A DNA stretch of 64,000 nt from Diphasiastrum complanatum (GCA_029204225.1 MU831986.1:1-64000); one strand, 5' to 3'; positions 42,718 through 54,928 are shown, numbered from the stretch's first letter. A program made the numbers and translations. The notes: a model not told the origin generated them from the sequence alone.

Positions 42718-45240
42718 GTGGCGAGATGGATGAGTCCTTAGCTGGACGTTTGAAAAATCTTCACTTTTGAGTTGTCAATTATATTTTTTTCAATGTTGTC
42801 AGGAAAGAACTTGAACGGGCTTGGATTTGCAACATAAGAAACAACTGTGTAGCCAAGTAGGCACACTTCCAATGTTTCAAGGCTTTGCTACATTGTGTGC
42901 ATTCATCAATGACTTCTAGAATGCATGTGCCCAATTTTTTCCCACTATTTTTGATTATAAATAAGGTTGATCAAGACAGATACACATCCAATGCCTCCAA
43001 CATCAAGCAACACTTATCGAGAGGTTGTAAAGAAATTCAATTTCAGCAAGCTAACAAACGTCCTCTTTTGCTACATTATATCACAAACTGAGGGCTTGAT
43101 TATTCAAGTATCAGCGTATGAGTTTTGCTCACTACGGTGGTGAGTTTCGGGTGAAAGTAGTACAACTGATATCTCTCTCTTCATAGCATTGTTTATTGAA
43201 ATTCTTTTAGAAAGTTGATCATGCACAATTTGAAACTTGGTAGAAAACTCAAATAGTCAAACATATATTTGAAGTACTTTAAGCTAAGTTTGTCAGAAGA
43301 TATTTAAAGGACTACCATGCATGGGAAAGTAGGTAGAGGCACACATGTGGGAGTTGACAAAAGCCCATTTCTCACTTGCAGATCCATAGCTAGTAGAGGC
43401 GGAGTAGGAATCAACACAGGCAGAGCAATGTTCGGGAAACCTTTTTGAGGTTTCCCTCCAAAAACCGACATGTGAAAAAGTTCTTCGGTCTCTATTGAGT
43501 GACAAGCTCTTACTTGCTGGTTTTCCTTTATAAAACCCAAGATTTATGACCAAAAAAATCTTGTACAATTTTTGCCATGCCGATTTTTGGGAAAAGATGT
43601 CGGTTCCATTCTTGAACTATGTCGGCTTTCCCGAACACTGAGGCAGAGAGACATTTGCAAGCTGAGGCTGGCAGCTACGATCCACATCTCCATCGCTGAG
43701 CTGTGACAAACATGCATCCGTAGCAGGAACATCTCCACATCCGCTCACCCTACTTCCTCCAGAGTTGTTGATAATATTTTTAACGTTGCCTTGCCATAAT
43801 TGATGGTCGTTGAACCAGGTGTAAAGGTCACTAAGAAGATCTTTCTTAAGCACAAATGATAGTGAGTAAGATCCCTTTTTATGGCTGAATTTTTTTATGA
43901 GTCTCATTTATGCATCTTTGTGGGTCATAGTTTATCTTCTCAAAAAACTTCATGAACTTTCTATGACAATATTTTTTTTTATGGACTTCCGAATTCATAC
44001 TTGGCCAAAAAAATAGGTGAGGTCACTATCAAATATCATGATATGAAAAAACAAAGGCAAGGTCGCTTCCAAAGTTCATAATGTGATTTTCAATGTCTTA
44101 TGCCCATTTTTGTACTCTCACATATACGATGGGAAGCTCATAGTTTCTTAAGGAAGGGAAACCTTTGCAAGGTCTAACCATCTTCAACAATGTGAATGAA
44201 TCTTGTGAGCAAATCCTTTAATATGGTGTTTACACGTTCTACAACTTCATGGTGGCCTATATCTACTCCGTCGTTTCATGATTTCCATTGAAGGGGTTTT
44301 GAGATTCATTTATGTGTGAAAGATGGCTATTTCATTGCACATCCATAGTCTGGTGGAGCTTGGTTTAGGTTATCCATTGTGGATGTTTTTGTTGCTATCT
44401 TTGTAGTTGTGTGGTGTCTCTCTAGCTCTGGTCCTTTTAATTCATTTTGTCTGTTTCTCCTTATAATAGTAATAACAAGTAACAAAGCATGAGCTTCATC
44501 TTTTCTTTGTTCTAATTCTGGTTATCGAATTTGGGTTTACGTTAGTGGACCTCTTTGAAATGCCTTTCCAAAAAGGATTTGAAATGGGAAAGTATTGACA
44601 ACCTTGGGACAAAATACGCGAAACAGTTTTAGTTGTTTTTTACTTTTCTTTTTTGGATTTGCCTTCTGTTATGACATAAACAAGTGCTTTTTTCATGTTA
44701 ACGTGAAGTTTTTTGAAATGGGAAATGGCGGAGAGACTCATTTTTAAAAGCTTTTATAATTTTTTACAAATTTACGTTAATTTTGAATCTTAATTTTTTT
44801 TAATTAACTGATTATTTCTAAAATGTTGCATTTTGCAAATGTTTTAAATGTGAGTTGAAGATTCTAAAATTTGTGTACTAAAATCATGAAAATTTACAAA
44901 AAGTAACATTCATGGAATTTGTTGTGATGAATAATATAATTGCCTAAATATGTAAATTTAAAATTTTTCAAAAATATTTAGTTAAATTTTTTTCAAAAAC
45001 ATGCACTTAAAGGATTTCAATATTTGTTTGAAAGTTTGTTTTCAATTAGATACTAAAATTTTAACATTTGTAAACAATATTGTAAAATGTAAAATTTAAA
45101 TAAAACTCTAAACTCAAGTATTGTCCGATATCATTCATTTGAAGTAGTACAAAAATTGACTTGAAATTTATTTTTTTTAGAAAATTATTGCAATTCACAA
45201 GAAAGACAAATTTCATTTTTGAAATAGACTACAAAATTTT
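42718..45240. other. No supported gene; AT-rich
   Basis: Open frames up to 96 codons on the minus strand (43293-43907) have no recognisable domain. From about 44740 the DNA is very AT-rich with many T and A runs. No RNA gene or element ends were found. Confidence 0.4.
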
Positions 45241-45245
45241 TTTTC

Positions 45246-45445
45246 TAAATTATTTTAATATTGTCTGGCTTAGAATCAAAAGTTTTTACTAAGTCGTTTG
45301 GATCGACTTCAGCGGTTTCTTGAACAACTGCTGAGGGGACAGATGGAGCCTCTTGAGAGAGCAACCTCTATAATAATGTTGTACTCTTGATCTACAACCT
45401 TTGCTAGGACCCTCATCACCTGCAATTCCGAAAGTTCATCATGAC
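45246..45445 (-). pseudogene. Coding-like fragment, unidentified
   Basis: The minus strand gives DELSELQVMRVLAKVVDQEY and NIIIE, then after a one-base shift LSQEAPSVPSAVVQETAEVD and PNDLVKTFDSKPDNIKII before a TAG. Codon-like composition over 60 residues within AT-rich DNA suggests a decayed or spliced exon. I do not recognise the family. It could be chance. Confidence 0.25.
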
Positions 45446-45699
45446 AACAGAGACTCAAGGCCTACAAACTTAAACCTTGGATTTGTCCTGGCCATACTAA
45501 GGTAATCATGATCCACACGTGCATATAGCACCAAAAGGTATCACAAATTGGCATATTGTTCATAAACCTGATTGCAAAAGCCCCTTTCAACCCTAAATTT
45601 TATTTCAAGCTCGTTATAATGATAATAAACTAATGAATCTCATATGGAAAAATCAGAACCAAAACATACTCAATGGATCAATTAGATCTAGAGGTAAAT

Positions 45700-46234
45700 T
45701 TGGTTGCACATCTAGTTCATCAATAATGTAGAAAATCATGCATCTTACATGCTAGAACATGGAAAAACATGCAAATCTCATTATAATCACTATGGTCCAA
45801 TATAATATAATACAACAACAGTAGTACATCAGCCTTCACACTTGTGAACTCAAGAACAATAAGAAAATTAGCATTCTACACATAAAAAATCAAGATATCA
45901 AGAGGAGAAGGGCTAGAAGAAGACAATTGCATAGAAGATAAATGTTTTCTAGATGAAGAGAGAACTCTTGAATACATTCTCCATGCTGGCACAATTATTT
46001 ATAGCATCAAATGTGTCATTTTGGCCACTTGCCAAAAATTGCCCTAAACTAGTAGTTTCTAGGTACTTCACCAAAAGCCTAGATTTTCATGACTAGATGC
46101 AATGTATCTCATCTAACCAATAGAAACACTTTTCTTAGTCCTAAAAACATAAAAAGTCTTTCTCTAAGTTGAAAATTCACTCTGGCCTCAATATTGCCAA
46201 ATTAGATCAACTTAATTAGTTGACAGTTTGCACA
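45700..46234 (-). repeat. Copia LTR, minus orientation (start at 46234)
   Basis: On the minus strand a purine tract GAAGAGGGAG is followed by TGTGCAAACTGTCAACTAAT, the same arrangement as at 47388 (GAAGAGGGAG, TGTGAAAG) and on the plus strand at 52115 (GAAGAGAGAG, TGTGAAAAATTC). The three are related LTR starts of one copia family. The left limit is not determined. Confidence 0.6.
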
Positions 46235-46581
46235 CTCCCTCTTCAAAAATGCTCAAAATAGAAACATTTATAATCTATATAATTAATAGTGTCCATGTTG
46301 GATGCTTTACTATTTCTTACATCAATTTTACATATCAAGATGAAACTAGTAGATGAAGAAAAACATAGAATGTAAAGATTATGATACCTCCATGCTTCCA
46401 CTCTGATATCTTTGGAAAATAACACAACAAACGAGCAATGAATGTGAGTGATCAACAAATTCTTGCATGCTTCCTCCATATTTGTCCTTTCTTGAAATGT
46501 TTCTTCCATAAAACTTCATGAATGAGCCTCCATCTCCATCTTATTTGATGTTTGATCAAGTTCTTATTGAGTTTGTATCTC

Positions 46582-46692
46582 TTTCAATAAGTAGATGCTG
46601 ATGTTTCTATGTTGCAAATGTGTAGATTGTGTTGACTTTTATACCAAAGATCAAGAGGACAAATTTGAATCTTAGTGATTCATATTTCTTCA
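46582..46692 (+). repeat. LTR-end fragment, inverted copy of 49136-49240
   Basis: TTTCTATGTTGCAAATGTGT and GATCAAGAGGACAAATTTGA run here on the plus strand, and their reverse complements lie at 49139-49235, over about 100 bp with few differences. At 49136 this sequence ends next to a minus-strand primer-binding site, which identifies it as the 3' end of a copia LTR. Confidence 0.85.
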
Positions 46693-46909
46693 CACTTACT
46701 TTACTCATTCTATATCATGTTTAAGCAATTTCATGTGGATGTGTGCAAATTGTCAAGATATGATGAAACTAGTCACGTTGTTCTTCATTATTTTGGTTTT
46801 GAAGATGGACTAGTGTTCTTGGCTGGTTTTGCTGATGAAAATGAAGCTAAGGAAGGCTCATTATGTCATTCATGCATCCACAAGTTCTCAAGTGTGAAAT
46901 GAAGTTGTT

Positions 46910-47388
46910 GTCTGTACAAAAATAGTAAGCCACTGTATTTCACACGTGTGGTTCTGAATATAGCATAAAATGAGCATTCTACAGACAAGATTGCAAGATA
47001 TCACCAATATAGTGCACCAATGGATAGATGAACCCAAGAGAACTCATGTATAAGCATGAAATGAGATGCGAGAGAGAGAAAGATTCACTTTCCATGTGTG
47101 TACAGCCATAGGTAGCAGATCCATGTCTCATTAATGATCTTGGTTTTCCTCCATATAAAACATCCTACCAATAATGTGGACTAGATTCAATGTCTCCAAC
47201 ATTCAAATTTGAATCTACCAAACTCGACCTTCTACTATTTCCATCACTTTTTAAAAGTGGTAATTCAAATAACTTTGAACTAAAAGAACTTTGAAATGAC
47301 AATCTCCAAGATTAATATGAAAATTGGCCTCAACTGCCAAATAAACAAATATGACCAAAATTGACTAAACTAGTTAAAATCTTTCACA
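46910..47388 (-). repeat. 3' LTR of a minus-strand copia element (start at 47388)
   Basis: The minus strand reads AGTTGAAGAGGGAG then TGTGAAAGATTTTAACTAGT, a polypurine tract and LTR start. It lies directly after the RNase H end of the copia remnant at 47498. The far end is uncertain. Confidence 0.7.
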
Positions 47389-48200
47389 CTCCCTCTTCAA
47401 CTAGTTTTAGCATAGACTTTGAGAATACTCAAGTGAAGTCCTTCATAAACAAGCCTTTTCCCAATGCTTTGGTAAAGATATCAACTACACATTCCCTTTA
47501 AGAAACATGTTGAAGCTCCACCTCCTTTGCCATGACTTGCTCCCCCACAAAGTGAAATGCCATCTCAATATGCTTGCTCCTAGCATGAAATATAGGACTG
47601 CTTGCCAACTTTTGGGCTGATAGGTTATCACAAAAGATGATTGGGCTCTCTGAAAAGTCCAACAAGTGAAGATCCTTGATCATCCTCTTGATCCATACCA
47701 TCTCTTTTGTGCAATGAGTAAGTGCTTTGTACTCAGCCTCACTAGATGACAATGAGATAGTGGCTTGTTTCTTCAACATCCATGATATAGCTCCATCACC
47801 TATGAAAATACATTGTGCACTTATGGATTTCCTATCCATTTGATCTCCAGCAAAGTCCGAATCTAAAAATCCAAAAAAGTTAGGTGATGATCCCTCATAC
47901 AATATGCCAAAATCTCAAGTTCCCATGATGTATCTCAAAACTCTCTTTCCAAGCTTCCAATGCTCTTCACTAGAATCTTGCATAAATTGGCTTAATCTAC
48001 CAACACAATAGCTTAGATCTGGTCTTGTGATGGTTAGATATATAAGTTAGCCAACTAGCTTTCTATAGAGAGTAATGTCCTTGAAGGATCTTTCATTACC
48101 TCTTATAGTTAGCTTTACATTTGACTCCATAGGTGACTTTTTATCTACCATATGAAATCTTTTTGGAATAGCATACTTCTATTGACAAATGAAAGTAGAT
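47389..48200 (-). pseudogene. Copia RT end and RNase H, minus strand
   Basis: The open part (47498-47902, 134 codons) reads DSDFAGDQMDRKSISAQCIF, GDGAISWMLKKQATISLSSS, EAEYKALTHCTKEMVWIKRM, SKHIEMAFHFV. These are the D, E, D and H blocks of copia RNase H. Upstream (to 48200) [20 protein letters not shown] and [12 protein letters not shown] with stops mark the end of RT. It is the same family as the plus-strand copy at 51622. Confidence 0.9.
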
Positions 48201-48234
48201 TGAGAAGATCTAATCACTTCTATTCCTAAAATTT

Positions 48235-48720
48235 AATGCAAATGACCAAGATCATGCACCTCATGTGAAAAAAGACATATCTTTCTATGTTGACTTTGGG
48301 GGCTATGCTCACTTTATTCCATCGTACATAATTAAGGTATGTGAATTGAGCACATGACCTTGTAGAATAGGTCAAGTTTGTGTTAGATAGATTTAGTTGT
48401 GTTAGCATGCAAAATGTTAGGTGACATGCAAAGTTAGGTAAAATACAACATGCAAACTAGCATACATGATCTACACATGTCTAGTTCATCTAGAAAAGTG
48501 ACATGCAATCCATGCAACACCATGCATGAACTCAAGCCTCATCTTGTAATTTAGGTTTATGATCTTGAAGAATTCCGATTTCACAAGTGGCTTACTAGAT
48601 TTGGCCAATTTTTTATGGATTAGGAAGGCTTCATTGGAGGCTACAAGATTCTATATCAATAGGCCATTGCATGTAGAATTTGAGATATTCATTTTTTTGT
48701 GATTTTGTCAAAACCCTAAT
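48235..48720. repeat. LTR-like non-coding insertion
   Basis: ATGCATG and GTGACATGCAA-type words recall the LTR-like stretch at 2200-2520. It separates the copia RT end from the 5' leader of the same minus-strand element. Ends are not defined. Confidence 0.3.
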
Positions 48721-49123
48721 TTTGATATCTTGTGAGCTGTGTGATTGCAGATGAATGATCAAACAACAATCTTACTTGACAATTCAAGACAAGAGCACAA
48801 AAGCATATCATAGACTCAAAAAACTAAGTACTCACTATGAGAGATAATGTTCAAAAAAGTTTCTAACTTTTTACTGTGAAGAAAACTCCTTGCTCTCTGG
48901 TAGAGAGATAATGTACAAGCAAAAGCTCTCGAGTAGAGAGAGAAACCTCAATTCTCATAAAAAAATTACAATATGAATAACTAGCCAAACTGAGTTTTGA
49001 TCTACAAAAAATCAACTATACATATGCAAAATTCTTGATTTTTGAGTAGAAGCTCTTCTAGCATGCTCTAGACCTCCAAATCCTTGATAGATGTGCTTGA
49101 TCCTTTCAAAATCTACAATACAA

Positions 49124-49135
49124 GCTCTGATACCA
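49124..49135 (-). promoter_or_regulatory. Primer-binding site of the minus-strand copia element
   Basis: GCTCTGATACCA on the plus strand is TGGTATCAGAGC on the minus strand (initiator tRNA-Met type). It directly follows an LTR end (TTCATATTTCTTAACA on the minus strand), so the 5' LTR of this element lies to the right, at 49136-49240, and is cut there. Confidence 0.88.
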
Positions 49136-49224
49136 TGTTAAGAAATATGAATCACTAAGATTCAAATTTGTCCTCTTGATCTTTGGTATGAAAGTCAACA
49201 CAATCGACACATTTGCAACATAGA

Positions 49225-49680
49225 AAAATCAGCATGTATTGTTTCTATTGTGGAGTCAAAAGACATTTTGTTAGTGATTGCTTCAAGAAGAAGAGAGATC
49301 AAGCTGAGAAACAAACCAATCTAACTCTTGATGAAAATGGTATTGATGAACAAAATTCAAATGATGTTTTTGGTATGTCATCATGTTTGTTGTCCAATCA
49401 TGGAGATATTGATCCTTGTTGGACTGATAGTGGAGCTACATCACATATGACATATACTAAGGAGTATTATTCATCATTAATGGAATTTGAATGTGACAAA
49501 AATGTGATCTACATGCCAATGATGGTGAGTGTGAAATCCAAGGGATTGTCACAATTCCTATTTTCCTCTTTACTAATAGGAATGTGAATTTGAAGGATGT
49601 TTTGTTCATTCCACCTATCACTAAGAACCTTCATAGTGTGATTCAAATGATTGACAAGGGATTCAAAGTGGAGTTTGTTG
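49225..49680 (+). pseudogene. Copia gag zinc knuckle and protease
   Basis: CFYCGVKRHFVSDC is a C-X2-C-X4-H-X4-C knuckle. CWTDSGATSHMTYTKEYYSS has the copia protease D-S-G-A motif. After a frameshift near 49545 the protease continues with LKDVLFIPPITKNLHSV-like sequence. Confidence 0.88.
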
Positions 49681-49687
49681 GTCATAC

Positions 49688-50590
49688 TTGTTTGAAAGAA
49701 AGAGATTGGGGCATCTCAACTACAAGTCATTAGAGGTGATGGCAAAGAGGCAAGTTGTGTTTGGTCTTCCCCATTCTTTCTCAAACATTAAACATGTTTA
49801 TGAGCAACGTGCTTTACCAAAGTCACATAGGTTATCTTACAAGAGATATCCGTCAAGGTCAAGTAAGCCTTTTCAACTTGTGCATTCGGACATTCATGGT
49901 GTTACTACAATTAGCAATGGCAGTGCTAGATGTATGTGACTTTTATTGATGATTTTAGTAGATTTTGGTGGGTGTATCTACTAAAGAGCAAAGATGAGGT
50001 GTTTGATGTCTTTGTCAAGTTCAAGATGGCAAGGGAGGTCCAATTTTCTACAAAGATCAAGTGCTTGAGGAGTGACCATGGTAGTGAGTACATTTTTACC
50101 AAGTTCAAATCATTTTGTGATGCAAATGGGCTCAAGAGGGAGTACACAAGCCCAAGGACACCACAACAAAAATACAAAATGGAGTGGCCAAGGGGAAGAA
50201 TAGAACGATATGTGAAGGAGCCAAAGCCATGAGGTTAGGTGCAAATCTTTCTAAATCCTTTTAGGATCAAGCTTTGTTGTGTGCTAATTTTCTATACAAT
50301 AGGTGGCCGAGTGTGGTATTGGATGGAAAAACCTCTTTTGAAGTCTTGTTTGTTAGGAGGCCGAGTGTCAATTTTTTCAAAACTTTTGGATGCATTTGCT
50401 ATATCAACATTACTCTTGATGACATGACAAAGGAGGATCCATCTTCAAAGAAAGGTATATTTGTTGGTTATAGTGAGGTGAGCAAGGCTTACAAAGTATT
50501 TATTAATTCAACTAAAAAAGTGGTCACTGGAAGAGATCTCATTTTTTATGAAGGAAACTTTCCAAAAGTTTCTTCAAGTGGTGGTGTTGA
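49688..50590 (+). pseudogene. Copia integrase (frameshifted)
   Basis: RLGHLNYKSLEVMAKRQVVF (GAG-pre-integrase), LVHSDIHGV with the first Asp, FIDDFSRFWWVYLLKSKDEV, then CLRSDHGSEYIFTKF with the second Asp. The Glu block (NGVAERKN in relatives) is scrambled by a shift near 50175. A second frame gives FKTFGCICYINITLDDMTKE and KKGIFVGYSEVSKAYKVFIN. Confidence 0.88.
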
Positions 50591-50879
50591 CATTGGATCT
50601 AACATTCTTGATGTTGATGACATTGATGATACTTTGGATGTTGATGTTGAAAAAATCAAAAGCCAAGGAGGACATCAAGGCAAAGACAACAACCTTTGAG
50701 GCTCACTTATGATGAAAAGAGTAAGCAAGTTGTTGGTGGTACAAGCTATGCTTTTCTAACCTCTTTTGATGAACCTAGATGTGTATATGAAGAAAGACAA
50801 AAAGATGTAATGCAAGTGGATCTTCAAAGTGAAGACAAACCAAGATGGATCAATCAACAAGTACAAGGCAAGGTTGGTG

Positions 50880-51430
50880 GCAAAAAGATATGCTCAAGAA
50901 CATGGTATTGACTATGATGAGGCCTTTGCACCTGTGGTAAAGAGGTAAGCATTTGGGTCATCATATCTCTTGCAACACTTTTTGGATGAGATCTATGGCA
51001 ATTGGATATCACTAATGCCTTCATGAATGGAAATCTTGAGGAGGAGGTGTTTATGGAGCAACTCAAGGGCTATATTTCACATGGCAAGCCTAATCATGTG
51101 TGTTTTCTACAAAAGAGTTTGTATGGACTTAAGCAAGCACCAACGAGTTGGTATGCTAAGCATACCTTTCTACTTTTTCAAAACCTCATAATGAGTGAGT
51201 ATGATCATTCACTTTACTATGAATCTGTTGGAAATGATGTTACCATTCTTCTAATCTATGTGGATGATATCATTTTGAGTGGAGGCAACAATCAAGATAT
51301 TGATGATATCAAGATTGCACTCAAAAAGGAGTTTGATGTGTATGATTTTGGTCTTTTGTATTATATCTTGGGAATAGAGGTATTTAGAACTTTTCATTTG
51401 TCAAGAGAAGTATGCTAGTAATTCTAGGAC
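50880..51430 (+). pseudogene. Copia reverse transcriptase
   Basis: [16 protein letters not shown]-like start, a broken stretch near 50950, then DITNAFMNGNLEEEVFMEQL, SLYGLKQAPTSWYAKH and VTILLIYVDDIILSG with the catalytic YVDD intact, followed by YDFGLLYYILGIEVFR. It is followed in another frame by the RT-RNase H connection. Confidence 0.9.
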
Positions 51431-51439
51431 ATTACTCTC

Positions 51440-52090
51440 TATAGGAATCTAGTTGGATCACTCATATATCTAACCATCACAAGACCTGATCTTAGCTATG
51501 GTGTTGGTAGATTAAGTCAATTTATGCATGATCCTCAGTGTGGAGCATTGGAAGCTAGGCAAGAGAGTATTGAGGTACATCTCGGGTTCTAGAAAATGTT
51601 TATAGAGGATTATCACCTAGCTTGTATGGATTTTCAGATTCAAACTTTGTTGGAGATCAAATGGATAGAAAATCCATAAGTTCTCATGCTATTTTCATAG
51701 GTGATGGAGCTATCTCATGGATGTCAAAGAAACAAGCAACAATCTCATTATCTTCTAATAAGACTGAGTACAAAGCCTTGACTTCATGCACAAAGAAAAT
51801 GCTTTGGATCAAAAGGATGGTAATGTATTTTCACTTGCTATATTTCAGAGAGTCCAATAATCTTTTGTGATAACCTTTCAGCCCAAAGATTGGCAAGCAA
51901 TCTTATTTTACATGCAAGGAGCAAGCATATTGAAGTGGCTTATCATTTTGTGAGAGAACAAGTCATGGAAAAGGAGGTGGAGCTTCAACATGTCTCATCA
52001 AGGGAGTGTGGCTGGTATCTTCACCAAAGCATTGGGAAATGACTTGTTTATGAAGCATAGAACATATCTTGGAGTTTTATCTAAATCTAT
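51440..52090 (+). pseudogene. Copia RNase H (frameshifted)
   Basis: GFSDSNFVGDQMDRKSISSH, GDGAISWMSKKQATISLSSN, then KTEYKALTSCTKKMLWIKRM, where Lys-Thr-Glu stands in the SEAEY block. A shift near 51845 leads to CDNLSAQRLASN and SKHIEVAYHFV. The same residues are found in the minus-strand copy at 47498-47902. Confidence 0.88.
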
Positions 52091-52203
52091 GCTACAACTA
52101 GTTGAAGAGAGAGTGTGAAAAATTCAACTAGTTTAGTTGATTTATTTTGGCAACTTAGAGATAGATTTATATTGGTCAATAAAGGACTAAATATAGCAAG
52201 TTA

Positions 52204-52560
52204 GGAGCAAATATCATTTCGTTGTCACTTGCTAAGCAATGGGGCGTTGGGCCTATTGTTTCACCAAAATATAGGTTGAATTTAGCTGATCAAACTTCAA
52301 CCGAACCATATGGACACGTCGGTTAATGCACCCATACCAATTACGGATGAAGGCATCATGTTGACGATGATTGATGAAGATCAGACTAATGAGCAAATAC
52401 TTCACTATCTAGATCCACAATCATCCTACCTTATGAGAATACCAAAAGCGATTAGCTACCATCGCCTTTTGCACATGTGGATGATGTGGAAATGTGCAAA
52501 ATTGGACCAAGAATGGATCCTAAAATGATCCACAAGAGTGATTGGATGTTAGATACAATT
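52204..52560 (+). pseudogene. Gypsy protease scrap of the window's left-end family
   Basis: GANIISLSLAKQWGVGPIVS followed by KYRLNLADQTSTEP matches the protease pattern of the element at 6047-6430 (SGVNLIS..L...WG......K...KLADQ). Further on TNEQILHYLDP recalls its protease-RT linker. Stops and shifts abound. Confidence 0.65.
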
Positions 52561-52616
52561 GATTTAACTCCAGACATCGCTACAAATTATTGTTTTTCAC
52601 TCTTATCACATTTGAG

Positions 52617-53250
52617 CTTAAGGGAGAGAGTTAGAAATCAGAGTTAATCTGATATACATTTTATGTAAGCTCTAAATGTGATGATGTAATCAGTGTACTG
52701 TTTATTTGGTTTATTGTATATGGTTGTGTTTGGGACGTGACCCGTTAGGATATATTGATTGGGCACTGATCCCGTAGACGGCTACTTGGGTTAGCCGGGT
52801 CGCCACACATAAGAAGAATTAGCATGTACAGAGTTATTTACAGTACTTGCTACACTTGGGGGCATGTCCCAAGTTTGTCGGTCGAATTTGGCCATATTGG
52901 GCCCGACCTTAGTTTGACAGGTGGTAGGCCAATTTTAGGACACCTGCCTTTTCATGCAGTTTGTGAATACTCTATATGTACAGTGTTTCTTTGTAATCTA
53001 TTAACTTTTGTTGTGCCATCTTTGAGAGCTTATGAGGAGAGTGGCTATGGTGATTGTGTGATGTGATCTGCATACTGCACTAGATCCTAATAGAATTTCA
53101 ACTGGTAGACCATGTGGAATTGACTCTCTCGATGTGGGCTGCTATTGACTATTTGTGTATGGAGTAAAAAAGAATGTAAATAGTGTTGTCACTTTTTCAA
53201 TACATAGACTATAATAAGTGTCTGTTTTTTTCATAATTTCAATTAAATTG
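52617..53250 (+). repeat. Polypurine tract and probable LTR after the gypsy scrap
   Basis: TTAAGGGAGAGAG (52619-52631) followed by a non-coding stretch with GGGCCCGACC-like GC-rich islands. This fits a 3' LTR of the gypsy remnant, but no partner LTR is available and the end is uncertain. Confidence 0.4.
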
Positions 53251-53680
53251 GGATTGTATTTCCTACTTTAGGTCCTTGTATGTAACATGTATTTCTAATT
53301 TATGATCTTTTCTTACTTTTCAATTCTACGTTTTGTTTGTTCTGGACTTTGATGTACAGTAGTTATGGTGCTTGGATTTACACATACGGCTCTAATGTGT
53401 GTGAACTTTTTACAAACATCAAATAAATTGGTTGCATGTCATCTCCTAACAACGTGTATACATCATGTCTTAGAAAAAATCCATGTATGTATAACTTATT
53501 AAAACTTTTTTTTTTTTTGAAAAATGATTACATGTGGAAGCTTGACATAGAAAACATCAATAGAATAGTAATTTATGTATCCAAGAGGTTATTTAAAGTA
53601 AGAGACAAAGTTAGAAAAAGCTTGTTTGTACATTATGCTCCAATGGAAGTAGCCAAGTTGAACCAATTCATGTTGTAAGA

Positions 53681-53995
53681 TCAAGTTGCAAGCCTTGTTG
53701 CATATGACTTGTTCAAGATCTTAGATTGATCATCGACCTCAAATGACAAACATTTCCCATAAGTACTTGAATAGATAGTAGCTACTTCTCGATCAATCAG
53801 AATGGTTTGTGGTAATCCATGGAGGCACAAATTTTTTTTTAAGTTGTGAGCACATTGAGCAATAGTTATAGTAGCGTGAACGAGAATGAAGTGTGTTTGC
53901 TTCAAGAAATAGTCTACCACGACCAAACAAGCATCATGATTATGTTGTGTATGTGCAATTTCTATAATAAAATCTATGAAGATGTTTGTTCATGG
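53681..53995 (-). pseudogene. Gypsy integrase fragment
   Basis: The minus strand reads HDACLVVVDYFLKQTHFILV, HATITIAQCAHN, LHGLPQTILIDREV. This is the gypsy integrase core between the first Asp (IDFI in a shifted frame near 53980) and the second (ILIDRE for LSDRD). It ends at about 53690. Confidence 0.82.
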
Positions 53996-54141
53996 TTTTG
54001 AGGTCTTATTTCATCTTTAATTATTTTTTGAGCTAATTTAATTTTATATTTGTGAACCTTATTCGTAACTCCTCGTAACAATTAATATTAAGGCCTTATT
54101 AATGAGAAAGTTGGCTACAATATGTATGCCTTGTCACATAC

Positions 54142-54663
54142 AGTCAACCTTGGATAAATGTTAGGCCTTGGGAGTAACCAAAAACTAATACAAGGGGTTA
54201 ACATTATAACAGATAGACATTGTGATCACAAAAAAAAATTAACATATGTCAAGGGAACATGTATATAGAGAATTTGAGAAAAATTTGAACATTTATGGAG
54301 GGAATTGTAGAAAAATGATGATTTATGCATTGCAATAGATTGCGGATGCTAGTGACGGATGGTGATGCGAGTTGGGCTAGTGATATTGTTGAAGCCCTAA
54401 ACCTTTGAAAAAAAAAAATGCATGTAGTGAAAGCCTTGTTGACAGGCTTAAAACCATTTGAATTTCAATGAGATCCTAAACCTTAAAATGGTGCAGTAGA
54501 CCTTTTATATGTGTAAAATCACACCTATTCAAGTCAACTTCTCTAAGGTGGGAGTAAATTATTTGAGCAGATAACATCTAACACTTTTGCTTTTCGTAAA
54601 ATTTCTTGCGAGTAACAAAAAACGAACTAATATAAAAGGTTAACATCTGTCTGGAGTTAACTC
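54142..54663. mobile_element. TIR element related to 13540-14389
   Basis: Starts CAGTCAACCTTGGATAAATG after TA, three mismatches from the left end at 13540. The right end (TAACATCTGTCTGGAGTTAACT at about 54641-54662) is a decayed inverted copy. It shares internal phrases (GGGTTAACAT-type) with the first copy and has no coding potential. Confidence 0.5.
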
Positions 54664-54679
54664 CACATGACTCAACAAA

Positions 54680-54685
54680 TGGGCC
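54680..54685 (+). promoter_or_regulatory. Site II-like motif TGGGCC upstream of TSR2
   Basis: TGGGCC lies about 245 bp before the TSR2 start codon. Site II (TGGGCY) elements are common in promoters of plant ribosome-biogenesis genes. A single hexamer can easily occur by chance. Confidence 0.2.
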
Positions 54686-54928
54686 AATGCATCTCGTAAT
54701 AACCCTACCTTATACATGAAATTTGGACTCCACATACATACAAAGTCAGCTACATGCATAGCTTGACACCCACCTACCAATTTGCCTTGTGGCCTTTGGG
54801 GTTCCCCAATCCCTAACTAAGCAAACAACTTCAACAAGGCAGGCTACATACATACACATACTAATACATAGAAACAAGGAAAGAAGATAGATATATCAAT
54901 CAAAGCGAGATATCTGTTCTGTTTGGAG

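Larger units (their letters stand above)
49225..52210 (+). mobile_element. 5'-truncated copia element, plus strand
   Basis: From a gag zinc knuckle the order is protease, integrase, RT, RNase H, then a GAAGAGAGAG purine tract and an LTR start (TGTGAAAAATTC, 52115). Nearly all pol is present but with many frameshifts. The left end meets the inverted LTR fragment of the minus-strand copy at about 49240. The LTR is cut at about 52205 by a gypsy scrap. Confidence 0.88.

Noticed and set aside
43293-43907. Overlapping minus-strand frames of 64-96 codons
   Set aside because: No domain, no start context and no codon-like composition that sets them apart from other chance frames.
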